In this document: piece after piece, positions 34,993 to 44,456 of the stretch
How the letters are laid out: each line of letters opens with the position of its first letter
Numbering within the stretch: position 1 is the first letter of the stretch
Assembly (NCBI GenBank): GCA_020631405.1
Contig: JAHDHH010000009.1
Coordinates: 1-64,000, forward strand
Reading direction: 5' to 3'
Length of the DNA: 64,000 bases
Source: Saprospiraceae bacterium
Lineage (GTDB): Bacteria > Bacteroidota > Bacteroidia > Chitinophagales > Saprospiraceae
The notes under the pieces: generated by a model
What the model saw: only the letters and a program-made list of their open reading frames with translations
What the model was told of the DNA's origin: nothing
Database searches by the model: none
Program-made: the position numbers and the translations under genes

Positions 34993-36264
34993 CTAGAAGT
35001 ACTGGCCTAGCCCAAAAACAAAGCCTCTCTGCTCAGGGTCAAAGAGGTCAATACCATAGTCCACCCTAAGAGTTCCACCAAAAATATGTTGGTAGTTGAC
35101 TCTGAATCCAAGTCCAACAAATTGTCTAAAGTTGCTAGAGTCAAACATATCTCGCAGGTCTCCACCTGGCTTTCGCCAAGTACCAGAATCAGCAAATGCT
35201 ACTACTTGAGATGACCAAGCTGCTTTATGATAAATGGTATACCTACCTTCTAAGTTGAACACTGCCTGCGCTGTACCTCTATCGATTCTATTGCCAATAC
35301 CCCTGATATTCACATGACTATCTGCAACAAAAGGGGCAAAAGGAGATTGCTCATTGGTAGAAATACCTAGGGTAAGTCGCATACCCACATTGAGTTTATC
35401 TTGCGGTCTTAAGAAGAGCTTACTTTGAAATAATACAGAGTTAAACCACGTCTGAATTGGGATATTCAAGACATTCTGATAGTTGATATAGGTCTCAAAT
35501 CCTTTGAGGTAAAACAGGTGATAATTGACAAATTGTTGTTTAAATTCTAGCTTGGTTAGGTACTTAGCTATCGAGAAATCACTTGGGCCGGGAGGATTAT
35601 CTAAGACTTGGTCAGGAGCTTTTTCGTAGGATTCTAGGAAGTAGGTTCCACCAAGTTCAACCTGATTATTGAGATTGATATTTCTGATGATACTTGCACT
35701 TACACCATTGTTGTCATAGAAGTAAGACACTGTCCCTTCAGCAAAGAATACTGGCTCTACTGAAGACCATTTATTCAATAGCATACTATATCCCCAATCG
35801 GAATTAAGAGTACGCGGCTTTCTGAAATAGACTTGTCCAGAATGTCGACCTTGGTTATTCTGGTAGTAAGCATGAAAGCTATCTCCAACACCTCTAAAAT
35901 TATTGTCCGTAAAGCCTAACAAGAACCAGACATTGTCAGTAATTACGCCAAGGTCAATTAGGGGAAGAGTAGTAGTCCTTTCTTTTATGTGATAGGTGAC
36001 ATGTATACTTTGATCTAGGGTATCTATCGAGTAGGTTGCATTGCCTATGCTTGGCTGATTCTTTAGAATCTGAAGACCATCTTCGATGTCAACCACAGAA
36101 ATGGCTTCTTGCAGTCTTGGTTTAAGAATGTTATTGAGGTAGGAGGCTTTTGTTTTTACTAGTCCTTGATACCCTTGCTTGCTAAGAGGTAGTGTCTTAG
36201 CCTCTTGTCCGGATAGTGAGAATACAACAATACATGTCATGGCTGCCGCCAAAAGCCTTCGCAA
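34993..36264 (-). CDS. Omp85/BamA-like outer-membrane protein with a short POTRA region
   Basis: A 423-residue exported protein starting with TTG at 36264; upstream in frame there is a stop, and the first ATG (36240) would leave an unusually short signal peptide. After the signal (ending SLSGQ), residues 30-115 hold one POTRA-like unit (VVDIEDGLQILKNQ, ATYSIDTLDQSIHVTYHI), then a 16-strand-type barrel. VNIRGIGNRIDRGTAQ near 320 resembles the conserved loop-6 VRGF-type motif of Omp85 proteins, and the protein ends in LGQYF with a terminal Phe. One POTRA instead of five argues for a TamA-, TpsB- or novel-type transporter rather than BamA itself. Confidence 0.78.
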   Translation of the reverse strand: MRRLLAAAMTCIVVFSLSGQEAKTLPLSKQGYQGLVKTKASYLNNILKPRLQEAISVVDIEDGLQILKNQPSIGNATYSIDTLDQSIHVTYHIKERTTTLPLIDLGVITDNVWFLLGFTDNNFRGVGDSFHAYYQNNQGRHSGQVYFRKPRTLNSDWGYSMLLNKWSSVEPVFFAEGTVSYFYDNNGVSASIIRNINLNNQVELGGTYFLESYEKAPDQVLDNPPGPSDFSIAKYLTKLEFKQQFVNYHLFYLKGFETYINYQNVLNIPIQTWFNSVLFQSKLFLRPQDKLNVGMRLTLGISTNEQSPFAPFVADSHVNIRGIGNRIDRGTAQAVFNLEGRYTIYHKAAWSSQVVAFADSGTWRKPGGDLRDMFDSSNFRQFVGLGFRVNYQHIFGGTLRVDYGIDLFDPEQRGFVFGLGQYF

Positions 36265-36393
36265 GGGTAGTATGAATTAGGTTTAAATCCCAAAATTAAG
36301 TCTTTAGACTAGACCATTTGTCTCGATGATACATTCTTATTTAAAAAAAAATGGTGACTAGCATGGAGTAGTTAAGTAGCCACGGTGACTTAC

Positions 36394-37224
36394 TTATATA
36401 GGCTTATTGAATACTTTAGCAAATTGATTATAAGTCGTCGGATACAACGCTTTCATCTGATCCCCAAACACGAAGAACATATAACCAGCAATGTGGAGAA
36501 GGTCAAATGTTGGTAAACCTAGAGTCTTTTGCATTGCATCAGCTTTGAACCCACTAATCTCTTCTAACATCTCCCAAGTAAGGTCACTTGGATAATCAAG
36601 ATTAGGGTGTTCTTGTACAAAGGCTTCGAAGAAGGCATGAAATCCAACATGGTAGTATCTATCTGGTGCTTTGATAGCCGCTGACATGTAATCCAATGCG
36701 ATCAAAATCACTCCATCTTCATGGTGAGTCTCTACGGTATGTAATTGTTGAATGCCAGGAGTCGGGAAAGGATGTTTGTAAAATACGACTCTATCATAAT
36801 TTTCGTAATTAGGATTGTCACTGTAGAACGAGATTTCTAAAGCTATCATGGCAGTTAGTAGTTGAACATCGTATGGAACGGTGTTTTGATCCTTACCCAC
36901 AGCGGTGAAATCCTTGCTTTTGATAAAAATATGAACTCTATCCTGAAATAGAATCTGCTCATCACTTGATAATCCTCGGTAAAAGGGCGAAAATTGACTG
37001 ATCAAATCCTTGTCTTGTTGGTCAAGAGGAATCGGAAACTTCTTGTGCCACCACTGATCCAACTGATTGTGAAAAACATAGATAATGGTCAAGATAAATA
37101 CTAACGGAAGTAACCAATAAGACAGAGACTCTGAGGCAAATGTCTGGGAAGAAAAATACAGTACAACAGCAAAGGCTATGGCAAAGGGTAGAGCAACTAT
37201 TCTTGCAAAATAATGGATGTGCAT
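36394..37224 (-). CDS. MtfA/zinc-peptidase-family protein with destroyed zinc motif
   Basis: A 276-residue membrane protein: two N-terminal helices (about 8-24 and 32-48), then a soluble domain similar to MtfA (DUF980). FYRGLSSDEQILFQDRVHIFI matches the family start. The catalytic motif, normally HEFAH, reads HAFFE at about 196-200, so the second metal-binding His and the catalytic Glu are lost, and the later glutamate-bearing EFFA block is YMFF. The fold is kept over its whole length, so this looks like a pseudo-enzyme rather than a broken gene. It follows the 37273-37623 gene by 48 bases and may belong to the PdeM-RlmD operon. Confidence 0.75.
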   Translation of the reverse strand: MHIHYFARIVALPFAIAFAVVLYFSSQTFASESLSYWLLPLVFILTIIYVFHNQLDQWWHKKFPIPLDQQDKDLISQFSPFYRGLSSDEQILFQDRVHIFIKSKDFTAVGKDQNTVPYDVQLLTAMIALEISFYSDNPNYENYDRVVFYKHPFPTPGIQQLHTVETHHEDGVILIALDYMSAAIKAPDRYYHVGFHAFFEAFVQEHPNLDYPSDLTWEMLEEISGFKADAMQKTLGLPTFDLLHIAGYMFFVFGDQMKALYPTTYNQFAKVFNKPI

Positions 37225-37272
37225 CAATACAAAACTGAGAGTATTCTAAAAATATTATCTCAGAGCAAAAGT

Positions 37273-37623
37273 CTATGCCGGGAGATAGGCAAACTGATGA
37301 CCGAGGCTACTCAAGATGAAGTAGCAATTATAGACATCTACGTCCTTATAAGTCTCTCTGAAGGCATCTACCTTATTCATGGTAATGATATTCTTAGCTA
37401 CAAGTTCTTCTAAGCTACTAGCATTGATATTCCAATTGGCACTGGTCTTCATGTTGTCAATAACCTTGACACCAAGCTCCACATCATCCTTGGTAGCAAC
37501 GAATATGGGATACTTAGTAATCTCATTATCCAAGATAGTTTGCTTGGCTGCTGTCACAATGTGGTTGTAAGCAGATAGCTCCTTTTCTATGATTAGTATT
37601 TGTTCTGTTGGTGATAAACTCAT
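37273..37623 (-). CDS. Conserved hypothetical protein, Bacteroidota type
   Basis: A 116-residue soluble protein with no recognised domain. It is alpha/beta by eye: N-terminal helices (SPTEQILIIEKELSAYNHIVTAAKQ), then a strand YPIFVATKDDVELGVKVID and helical SLEELVAKNII, a strand with CYFILSSLGHQF at the end. No catalytic pattern is clear. Its start codon overlaps the rlmD stop by 4 bases (ATGA), so it is made from the rlmD transcript. The amount of polar and hydrophobic alternation and the coupling support a real gene. Confidence 0.8.
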   Translation of the reverse strand: MSLSPTEQILIIEKELSAYNHIVTAAKQTILDNEITKYPIFVATKDDVELGVKVIDNMKTSANWNINASSLEELVAKNIITMNKVDAFRETYKDVDVYNCYFILSSLGHQFAYLPA

Positions 37624-39026
37624 CTCAATTGTAGTAATGCTATATTTTCAATATGGTGTGTATGAGGAAACATATCAATCGGCTGGAGAGATATGACATC
37701 ATACTTTTCTTTAAGGAGGGCAAGATCTCTCGCTTGGGTAGCTGGGTTACAAGAGACATAGACGACTTTAGGCGTTGCTAGCTCAAGGAGCATGTCCACT
37801 ACATCTTTGTGCATGCCTATCCGAGGAGGGTCAGTGATCAAGACGTCTGGTTTGCCATGCGTATTCCAAAAGTCTTCTGACAAAATATCCTTGACATCAC
37901 CAGCGTAGAATGTACAGTTGTCAATACTGTTGAGTTCCATATTCAATGCAGCATCTTCTATAGCTTCTGGGATCTCTTCTATACCAACTATTGCTTTAGC
38001 ATGCTTAGCAAGATATAGGCCAATGCTGCCAATCCCTGTGTAGAGGTCATAGACTACTTCTGAACCAGTGAGGCCAGCTAGCTCTGCTACTTGCTGATAC
38101 ATAACTTCGGCTTGGTACGTATTAGTCTGGAAGAATGACTTTGGTCCTATCTTAAATGACACATGGTCAAGATGCTCAACTAGGTGCTTGTCGCCATAGT
38201 AGTGTATGGCATCCTGGTCAGAGATGCTGTCATTGTGCTTTCTATTGATGATGTAGTAGAGGGCAGATATTTGAGGAAAGTTATCTACGAGTTCCTTAAG
38301 TACATCGAGGTGTTGGTCATTGTTATCATGGTTGAAGCAGACAGTCAACATCCAATCACCCTTCCTATTGTTTCTCAAAAAAATATTTCTCAAGAATCCT
38401 TCGTGAGTTCTGGCATCGTAAAACTCCCATCCATTAGCTTTAGAAGCGATACGGAGGTGGTTTCTGATTTGATTAGTTAGGTCGTTTTGTAAGTAGCACT
38501 TCTCGATATCTACCACCTTGTCAAAGGCTCCAGGAGAATGAAACCCTACTGCTGGGCTCTGCTGGAAGTCAGTGTCTGAATCAATTTCTGCTTGAGTAAA
38601 CCAACGCTTGTTACTAAAGCTATACTCTACCTTATTTCTATATTCGCGATCTCTTTGTCCGCCAAGGATGGTGGATACCTCAGTATCGACTTTGGCAATC
38701 CGCCTCATAGCGTCTGCTACGACTTGTTGCTTTTGCTTCAGCTGCTCAGCATAGTCAAGGTTCTGCCATTTGCAGCCTCCACACTCTCCAAAGTGACTGC
38801 AAAAAGGCTCTCTTCTCAGTGGTGAGGGTTGGGTGATTTCTTCGACTCTACCTTCGTAGACACCTCTTTTTTTGCGTAATCTGAGGATAGTGACTTCATC
38901 GCCAGGTACAGCACCTGAGACGAAGTATACCTTACCTTCTGGGTCACGGCCTACTGCTTTTCCTCTATCAGCAATACCAGATATTTTGACATTGGTGACG
39001 AATACATTTTTCTTGTTTCTACCCAT
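37620..39026 (-). CDS. rlmD: 23S rRNA (uracil(1939)-C5)-methyltransferase RlmD
   Basis: A 468-residue TrmA-class enzyme. It has an N-terminal TRAM RNA-binding domain (residues 8-65), then an iron-sulfur cluster motif FCSHFGECGGCKWQ near 78-92, and a C-terminal SAM methyltransferase with VYDLYTGIGSIGLYLA. The catalytic Cys is in VVYVSCNPATQARDL, and TDPPRIGMHK is the neighbouring motif. It methylates C5 of U1939 in 23S rRNA, or the equivalent U747 if RlmC-type; the 468-residue length with TRAM supports RlmD. It lies 10 bases after pdeM and overlaps the next gene by 4 bases. Confidence 0.92.
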   Translation of the reverse strand: MGRNKKNVFVTNVKISGIADRGKAVGRDPEGKVYFVSGAVPGDEVTILRLRKKRGVYEGRVEEITQPSPLRREPFCSHFGECGGCKWQNLDYAEQLKQKQQVVADAMRRIAKVDTEVSTILGGQRDREYRNKVEYSFSNKRWFTQAEIDSDTDFQQSPAVGFHSPGAFDKVVDIEKCYLQNDLTNQIRNHLRIASKANGWEFYDARTHEGFLRNIFLRNNRKGDWMLTVCFNHDNNDQHLDVLKELVDNFPQISALYYIINRKHNDSISDQDAIHYYGDKHLVEHLDHVSFKIGPKSFFQTNTYQAEVMYQQVAELAGLTGSEVVYDLYTGIGSIGLYLAKHAKAIVGIEEIPEAIEDAALNMELNSIDNCTFYAGDVKDILSEDFWNTHGKPDVLITDPPRIGMHKDVVDMLLELATPKVVYVSCNPATQARDLALLKEKYDVISLQPIDMFPHTHHIENIALLQLR

Positions 39027-39036
39027 TAGGATTCGC

Positions 39037-39693
39037 TTAACTTACTTTGACGACTTTATCATTAGTGCAGACAAAGATACTGTCCTCTTTGTTGGGTTTG
39101 ATAGTCTTCGATCCAGTAAAACTTCCAAAAGCAGGAAGTATTCCCTGCCAAGCTCCAAAATAGAAGCATGGAAGCCTAAGATACTGCCTAGCTTTGCCTT
39201 GTAACCTCACCGCAGGATGGACATGACCAGAAAGGTTGTAGCGATTAGTCGATTCTTCTTCTAAGGGTATATGAGTCAATAGAAATGGAGCTATATCCAA
39301 GGCATCGACTATTTCTATCCTCGTGTCTCTGAGGTATTCAATACTATGTGTGTCGTGATTGCCCTCAGTGAGTACAAAGTGGATATCAGTAAACTGGTCT
39401 AAGATGCCAAATAGGGTTTCACACTCTTGATTATAATCAGAATGAATCAGATCACCCAGAAAGACACAGGTCTTGACAGGGTAATTGAGCAAGAGGTAGG
39501 TCAACTTTTCCCAGTTCACTTGCTCTGTTTCTTGTGGAATACCAATCCCAGCATTGCGAAAGTGCAACGTCTTACCCACATGCAAGTCAGCGATGATGAG
39601 CATACATTCTTCTACCCAGAATAGCGCTTTTTCTGGAAGGAGGATGAGGGTCTGTCCCTTGAAGGGAAATGTATGAGCTTGGTCTGTCGACAA
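39037..39693 (-). CDS. pdeM: Metallophosphoesterase PdeM (ligase-associated DNA repair type)
   Basis: A 218-residue calcineurin-like phosphoesterase. Metal-binding blocks are LIIADLHVGK, FLGDLIHSD, LTEGNHDTHS and LSGHVHPAVRL, in the usual order, followed by LPCFYFG. This matches the PdeM subgroup, often encoded beside an ATP-dependent DNA ligase and Lhr-type helicase; none of those is here. The only start that keeps the conserved FKGQTLILLPEKALFWVEE segment is a TTG at 39693, since the next Met is residue 31. It begins a probable operon with rlmD. Confidence 0.88.
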   Translation of the reverse strand: MSTDQAHTFPFKGQTLILLPEKALFWVEECMLIIADLHVGKTLHFRNAGIGIPQETEQVNWEKLTYLLLNYPVKTCVFLGDLIHSDYNQECETLFGILDQFTDIHFVLTEGNHDTHSIEYLRDTRIEIVDALDIAPFLLTHIPLEEESTNRYNLSGHVHPAVRLQGKARQYLRLPCFYFGAWQGILPAFGSFTGSKTIKPNKEDSIFVCTNDKVVKVS

Positions 39694-39858
39694 TGCTAAG
39701 AGTATTAGATTGCAATGATACTTATTTTGGATTATTCCAAAATGACTTTTTCATTACTGAGTGAGGAGAATCGTTAGGATTTATAAACGAAAGACAGATA
39801 ACTATTTGAAGAGTCACAGAGTAACATTCCAAAGAAGTACAATGTGAAGAGGGTTTGC

Positions 39859-40785
39859 TTAAAAAATAGAAGCTTCAGTGATTGTAGTCAGTTGCTCTAG
39901 TAGATTCATTCCTTTAAAAGAGTTGCCCTTTTCATTAAGTCGAGGACTCCACACAGCGATGGCATACTGAGTAGGAAATACAGCAATGATGCCGCCACCA
40001 ACACCACTCTTACCTGGCAAGCCCACTCTGAAAGAAAATTCTCCAGATTCGTCGTAAAAGCCACAGGTCTGCATGATCGCATTGAGTCTCTTGGTTTGGC
40101 TTATGGTGTTGACTCTTTGCTGTGTTTCAGGGATGATACCATTGTTAGCAAGGTATAGGGAAGCCTGAGCTAGTTCGCGACAGCTCATAGAAATAGCGCA
40201 AAGGTGGAAGTAAAGATCAAGCACGTCATCAGGGTGATTGTCAATATTTCCATAAGATTTGATGTAGTTACATAGGGCAATATTTCGCCAACCAACAGAT
40301 TTTTCAGAATTAGCAACGGCGGTATCAAATGTAATGTCCGAGGAGCCAACACCCTGATTGAGTAGGTCTAGCATCTCTTGTTTGGGGTTGTCAAGTTTGC
40401 TCAAGAGCACATCACAGATGACTAAGGCCCCACTGTTGAGGAAGGGATTTCTTGGGATACCATTTTCTGCTTCTAGCTGGAGCAGAGAGTTAAATGACGT
40501 CCCTGATGGCTCCACATCGACTCTTGACCATAGGTCTTCGCCACAGATATTATAGGCTAGACTCAAGGAATAGAGTTTGGATATACTCTGGATAGAAAAT
40601 CGCTCTTGGTAGTCACCAGCGCCATAGATCTCACCATTGAGTGATATCAGAGATACACCGAATTTGTCAGTAGACACTTTTGATAATTCTGGAATATAAC
40701 TAGCTAACTCTCCAGGGTCGTCCAGCACTGCAATCTCATTGTAGAGTTGGTCTAGTATCTGCTGGTAGTCCAGTGCTTTACCCAT
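39859..40785 (-). CDS. glsA: Glutaminase
   Basis: A 308-residue serine-dependent glutaminase that hydrolyses glutamine to glutamate and ammonia; the fold is that of beta-lactamases. The nucleophile and general base are Ser67 and Lys70 in FSIQSISKLYSL. Other family signatures are EPSGTSFNSLLQLE, the NGIPRNPFLNSGAL block, and GLPGKSGVGGGI near residue 250. Length is typical (about 305). It is a single gene between an envelope protein and pdeM; nothing shows its regulation. Confidence 0.96.
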   Translation of the reverse strand: MGKALDYQQILDQLYNEIAVLDDPGELASYIPELSKVSTDKFGVSLISLNGEIYGAGDYQERFSIQSISKLYSLSLAYNICGEDLWSRVDVEPSGTSFNSLLQLEAENGIPRNPFLNSGALVICDVLLSKLDNPKQEMLDLLNQGVGSSDITFDTAVANSEKSVGWRNIALCNYIKSYGNIDNHPDDVLDLYFHLCAISMSCRELAQASLYLANNGIIPETQQRVNTISQTKRLNAIMQTCGFYDESGEFSFRVGLPGKSGVGGGIIAVFPTQYAIAVWSPRLNEKGNSFKGMNLLEQLTTITEASIF

Positions 40786-40838
40786 TGTGTTTCTTTAAAT
40801 TAGTTACTCATTAGATTGAGATATAAACATAGTGCATA

Positions 40839-42143
40839 TCAATGAATAAAGTAATTCAGACCTAGAAACAAATTAGTATATCTATCTAATGTAGAATTCG
40901 AAACATAGTCATAAGTATTGTTAGAAAAATCTGCATTTACGAAAAACCTTGTTTTGGGTGAGAGGTAATAATAGTAGTCAAGAGCTACGACAAATTCATT
41001 TGCTCTTCTTTCAAAATTATCTTCAAAATACCTGTTGATAAAGTTAACAGAGCATACAGCATAAGTCCTACGACTAAAGTAGTATCCTAGACTTAGTTGA
41101 GCAGAAAGTTCGGAAAATAACTCACCATCAAAAACATCATCGTCTTGGTATTTATAATTGAGTTTTCCATACCTGAGAGAATAGGTTTGATTAAACTGCC
41201 AATTTTCGTTTATAGCATTATGGTCAGTATAGCTTACTAGTACGGAATTAAACATAAAGGATGTGTTGGTACTTAAGTCTTTGGATTTGTTCCTTTCTAG
41301 GTCACTTGTCACTCCAGCTTGCAATCTGCTACCATGTCCTCGATATACAAATCCTTCAAAGTCGTAGGCATCTTTAAGTATAGCAAAGACTCTGTAGTCA
41401 TTAGGATCGATGTAGCCATTCTTTACTAAAAATGTACAAAGGGTTTCAAATTCATAAATGTTTTCGAGCCGACTATCTCTACTTCTATAATTTTTGAGTT
41501 GGCTAATTGCAATAGAGAAAGCTTCGATTTCTCCACCATTGGGTTCTCTGATAAGAAGACCATTGTCTCTAAGAGCATTGAATATTGAAAGTGCTAGCCA
41601 AGCATCTGTGGCTGCTTCAATACGTCCGATGCCAATACTAGGAGTTATGTCAGCTTCAAGGTTGATGCCATTATTTCCTAGGCTAAGAAATCTGTTATAA
41701 GCTAACCTCCCAAATGCTTTAGTCTCAAAGAACAGCTTTGGGTTGAGGTATAACCTATTGACCCAACGTATGTCGTGGGAGCTGTAAAACTTATTATTAG
41801 GCTCATATTGACTAGGATAATTGATCGTGTCAATAAGTGATTTATATCCTACTCGATTATATAAATTGAGGGTAGACTGCCTCTTTCTGGTATTGATAAA
41901 CTCAGAAGAGGATAAATAAAGATCTAAGTACCCAAAGGACCCTTTTCTATCTGTATTACTAAGATATGTTTCTTTAGAATCCGTCAATCTTACGTCAGGA
42001 TTGATGACTTGAGTTTTTCTCTTGAGATCTGGAGATAAAAACTCTTTGAGTTGAAATGTATCAGATTGACCAAATAAACTTGAAGCACAAGCAAATGATA
42101 AAAAGAATAGAATTTGGAAGGTAGTGATTACTTGTTTGTTCAT
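40839..42143 (-). CDS. Predicted outer-membrane beta-barrel protein, unknown family
   Basis: About 434 residues from the ATG at 42143, which gives a clear signal peptide (SLFGQ cleavage); a GTG at 42194 that overlaps the rlmN stop is possible but adds a non-signal stretch. After about residue 70 the sequence is dominated by amphipathic strands with aromatic ends (SFGYLDLYLSSSEF, FFETKAFGRLAYNRF, VALDYYYYLSPKTRFFVNADF) and ends LFLGLNYFIH, which fits a porin-like barrel. A stretch of helix around 180-250 interrupts it. I recognise no family. It may be cotranscribed with rlmN upstream. Confidence 0.7.
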   Translation of the reverse strand: MNKQVITTFQILFFLSFACASSLFGQSDTFQLKEFLSPDLKRKTQVINPDVRLTDSKETYLSNTDRKGSFGYLDLYLSSSEFINTRKRQSTLNLYNRVGYKSLIDTINYPSQYEPNNKFYSSHDIRWVNRLYLNPKLFFETKAFGRLAYNRFLSLGNNGINLEADITPSIGIGRIEAATDAWLALSIFNALRDNGLLIREPNGGEIEAFSIAISQLKNYRSRDSRLENIYEFETLCTFLVKNGYIDPNDYRVFAILKDAYDFEGFVYRGHGSRLQAGVTSDLERNKSKDLSTNTSFMFNSVLVSYTDHNAINENWQFNQTYSLRYGKLNYKYQDDDVFDGELFSELSAQLSLGYYFSRRTYAVCSVNFINRYFEDNFERRANEFVVALDYYYYLSPKTRFFVNADFSNNTYDYVSNSTLDRYTNLFLGLNYFIH

Positions 42144-42193
42144 AAAAGTAAATATAAGAATATTTTTACCCTTTATTATATAGCTTAAACTCA

Positions 42194-43234
42194 CTACTCC
42201 TTATTAGCTAGCTGACCACAGGCTGCATCGATATCAATACCTCTACTCTTTCTTACTGTAATCATAATACCAGCATCTCTGATCATTTTAGCAAAGTCAT
42301 CGACTGTATTGGTAGCGGCTCTTGTGAAGTCTATTCCTTCTATAGGGTTATACTCTATGACATTGACTCTCACTGGAAATAAGCGGCAGAGTTTGATCAA
42401 GTTATTGGCATCAGCCCTAGAGAGATTGAAGTTATCAAAGGCTATATATTCATAGGATATCTTCTGCTTAGTCTTACTAAAGAAGTATTCCATAGCTTCC
42501 ATCAATGTCTCTAATGTATTCTGCTCGTTGATAGGCATGATTTCATTTCGCTTAGTATCATCAGCTGCATGCAATGACAATGCAAGATTGACTTTGAGGT
42601 CATCATCTGCCAGTTTTTTGATCATCTTGGCGATCCCAGCGGTACTGATTGTAATTCTTCTAGGGCTCATACCAAACCCATTAGGCGAAGAAATTAATTC
42701 AATAGATTTCACCACAGGCTTATAGGCGAGGAGAGGCTCTCCCATACCCATGTATACGATATTGGTCAGCGGGTGGTTATAAGTTTCTAAGCAAAGTTGG
42801 TTAGTCAAGGCTACTTGGTCATAGATTTCTGAGGCATCTAGGTTCCTCACCCTTTTCATCATACCTGTTGCACAAAACTTACAAGACAGACTACATCCGA
42901 CTTGAGAAGAGACACATACTGTGTATCTATCACGATCTGGAACTGGGATTAGCACAGTCTCAATGAGGGCTCCATCGTGCAGCCGGTATCGACTCTTGAC
43001 AGTGCCATCAGAGCTTTTTTGTTGTTTGTCTAGTTGGATAGTATTGATGACATAACCGTCTTCTAATTTAGCTCGAAGAGACTTTGAGAGGTTAGACATT
43101 TGCTCGAAAGAGACAGCTGACTTCTTCCACAGCCATTCATAGATTTGTTTTGCTCTAAACTTGGGTTCGTTCAGTGCAAGCATAGCTTCTTGTAAGCCTT
43201 CTAGGTCGAGTAGTCGTATGTCTTTCTTATCCAT
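42194..43234 (-). CDS. rlmN: Dual-specificity 23S rRNA/tRNA adenine-C2 methyltransferase RlmN
   Basis: About 346 residues from the ATG at 43234; the extended TTG start at 43252 adds six unlikely residues. It is a radical-SAM enzyme that methylates C2 of A2503 in 23S rRNA and A37 of some tRNAs. The 4Fe-4S motif is CSLSCKFCATG (CxxxCxxC). Others are NIVYMGMGEPLLAY, the SAM-binding RRITISTAGI, and the C-terminal GIDIDAACGQL with the second catalytic Cys. The N-terminal helical domain with FRAKQIYEWLWKKS is complete. Confidence 0.96.
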   Translation of the reverse strand: MDKKDIRLLDLEGLQEAMLALNEPKFRAKQIYEWLWKKSAVSFEQMSNLSKSLRAKLEDGYVINTIQLDKQQKSSDGTVKSRYRLHDGALIETVLIPVPDRDRYTVCVSSQVGCSLSCKFCATGMMKRVRNLDASEIYDQVALTNQLCLETYNHPLTNIVYMGMGEPLLAYKPVVKSIELISSPNGFGMSPRRITISTAGIAKMIKKLADDDLKVNLALSLHAADDTKRNEIMPINEQNTLETLMEAMEYFFSKTKQKISYEYIAFDNFNLSRADANNLIKLCRLFPVRVNVIEYNPIEGIDFTRAATNTVDDFAKMIRDAGIMITVRKSRGIDIDAACGQLANKE

Positions 43235-43345
43235 CAAGATATCTAAGTACAAAAACTGTGCTTTAGTTCTCTTCTAAGAAAATTAAATAGGAATACCCAA
43301 CCATTTAGGAGTTATATATGGTCTTAGTAGTAAAACACAACAAGT

Positions 43346-43843
43346 ATGAAACAGATAATCTTAAGTGTAGTAGCTCTAGTGATATTAGTATCAGGGTGTA
43401 CCAATTCCGGAGATACTCTATTGGGAGGAGAAGTACTTTACCTCAATGATTTCGAAACAATAGAATCTTTGGATGATTTTGAGTTTTCGATTGGATACTT
43501 GTCAGAAGACACGTCTGGAAGTGGGGGAGAGAGGAGTTTGACGGTAAGTGGAGGATGTGTAGTCCCGCATATGACACTGGCTAAGGAGTTTGACAAGGAC
43601 TATCAATTACAGGTCCTTATAGAAGGAAAGTTAATTACAGAGTTTGGTCCAGGCCAAGTAATGATCTCTACAGATAGCGAACAAGTATTCTTTGATATAG
43701 AATCAAATGAGTGGACAGATTATGAGTCTCAACCTATTAACTATATAGCAGGAGAGAGACTGCAGATTTCATTGATGTCAGGTGGTCTTGTCCAGGTTAC
43801 TACCTTGTTTGACAATCTTCAGATAGTAGAAGTAGAGGAGTAA
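43346..43843 (+). CDS. Lipoprotein with beta-sandwich domain, unknown function
   Basis: A 165-residue lipoprotein: signal peptide ends in the lipobox LVSGC (Cys at 18). The rest (LYLNDFETIESLDDFEFSIG, SLTVSGGCVVPHMTLAKEF, LFDNLQIVEVEE) has the rhythm of a carbohydrate-binding-like or concanavalin-like beta sandwich with a DFE start and DNLQI end. No enzyme motif is present. It is probably on the periplasmic face or cell surface. It precedes another lipoprotein gene by 62 bases, and the two may share expression. Confidence 0.75.
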   Translation: MKQIILSVVALVILVSGCTNSGDTLLGGEVLYLNDFETIESLDDFEFSIGYLSEDTSGSGGERSLTVSGGCVVPHMTLAKEFDKDYQLQVLIEGKLITEFGPGQVMISTDSEQVFFDIESNEWTDYESQPINYIAGERLQISLMSGGLVQVTTLFDNLQIVEVEE

Positions 43844-43905
43844 TCAACACTTATTGAAGATAATTTCGTTTAGAGAGTATTCTTAGTAGACCAGAAGCAT
43901 ACAGT

Positions 43906-44433
43906 ATGAAATATTATTGGGCCCTATTCATTGCAATGTCTTTGATGTTGCTTACCAATTGTTCTACCAATACTTTAGTACCTGTAGCCCATGAACCAAT
44001 TGACTTAGATCTAGATGGTGATGGCACCCCAGACTACACCTTGAAATATCATGAAATAGATATAGACCCTCTAACACTAAATGGAGGAACATATGGTATA
44101 TCAGGAGTGCTGAGGCCATATGGCTTAAATGAAATTCTCATGCATACAGATGAGAAGGAGTTGTTTCTAAGAAACTTAGATCAAGTACAAGAGAATGTTT
44201 CGGATCCACTGAGGTGGAGAAATATATTTTCTAGGACAATCGTCACCATTATTACTACTAATACTGAGGGAGATTGGCCAAACAAGTGGGAGGTAAGCTC
44301 AGATACTCAGCATTCAACATATTTCTTTGGTTTGAAATTGGTAAGTGATTTTGAGACCAAACTAGGATGGATAGAAATGGAGATCAATGTATTTGACGGC
44401 ACGGTTACCGTATTTGATATGGATATATTTTAA
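43906..44433 (+). CDS. Lipoprotein with Asp-rich calcium-type motif, unknown function
   Basis: A 175-residue lipoprotein with lipobox LLTNC (Cys at about 19). Soon after comes DLDLDGDGTPDYTLKYHEIDID, a DxDxDG-type repeat like those in FG-GAP or thrombospondin-3-like calcium sites. The remainder is beta-rich and ends GWIEMEINVFDGTVTVFDM, the kind of ending seen in small Bacteroidota surface proteins. No homologous family can be named. It is followed by a strong bidirectional hairpin (44457-44492). Confidence 0.75.
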   Translation: MKYYWALFIAMSLMLLTNCSTNTLVPVAHEPIDLDLDGDGTPDYTLKYHEIDIDPLTLNGGTYGISGVLRPYGLNEILMHTDEKELFLRNLDQVQENVSDPLRWRNIFSRTIVTIITTNTEGDWPNKWEVSSDTQHSTYFFGLKLVSDFETKLGWIEMEINVFDGTVTVFDMDIF

Positions 44434-44456
44434 GTTGACTAATAGGTTATAAAGAA

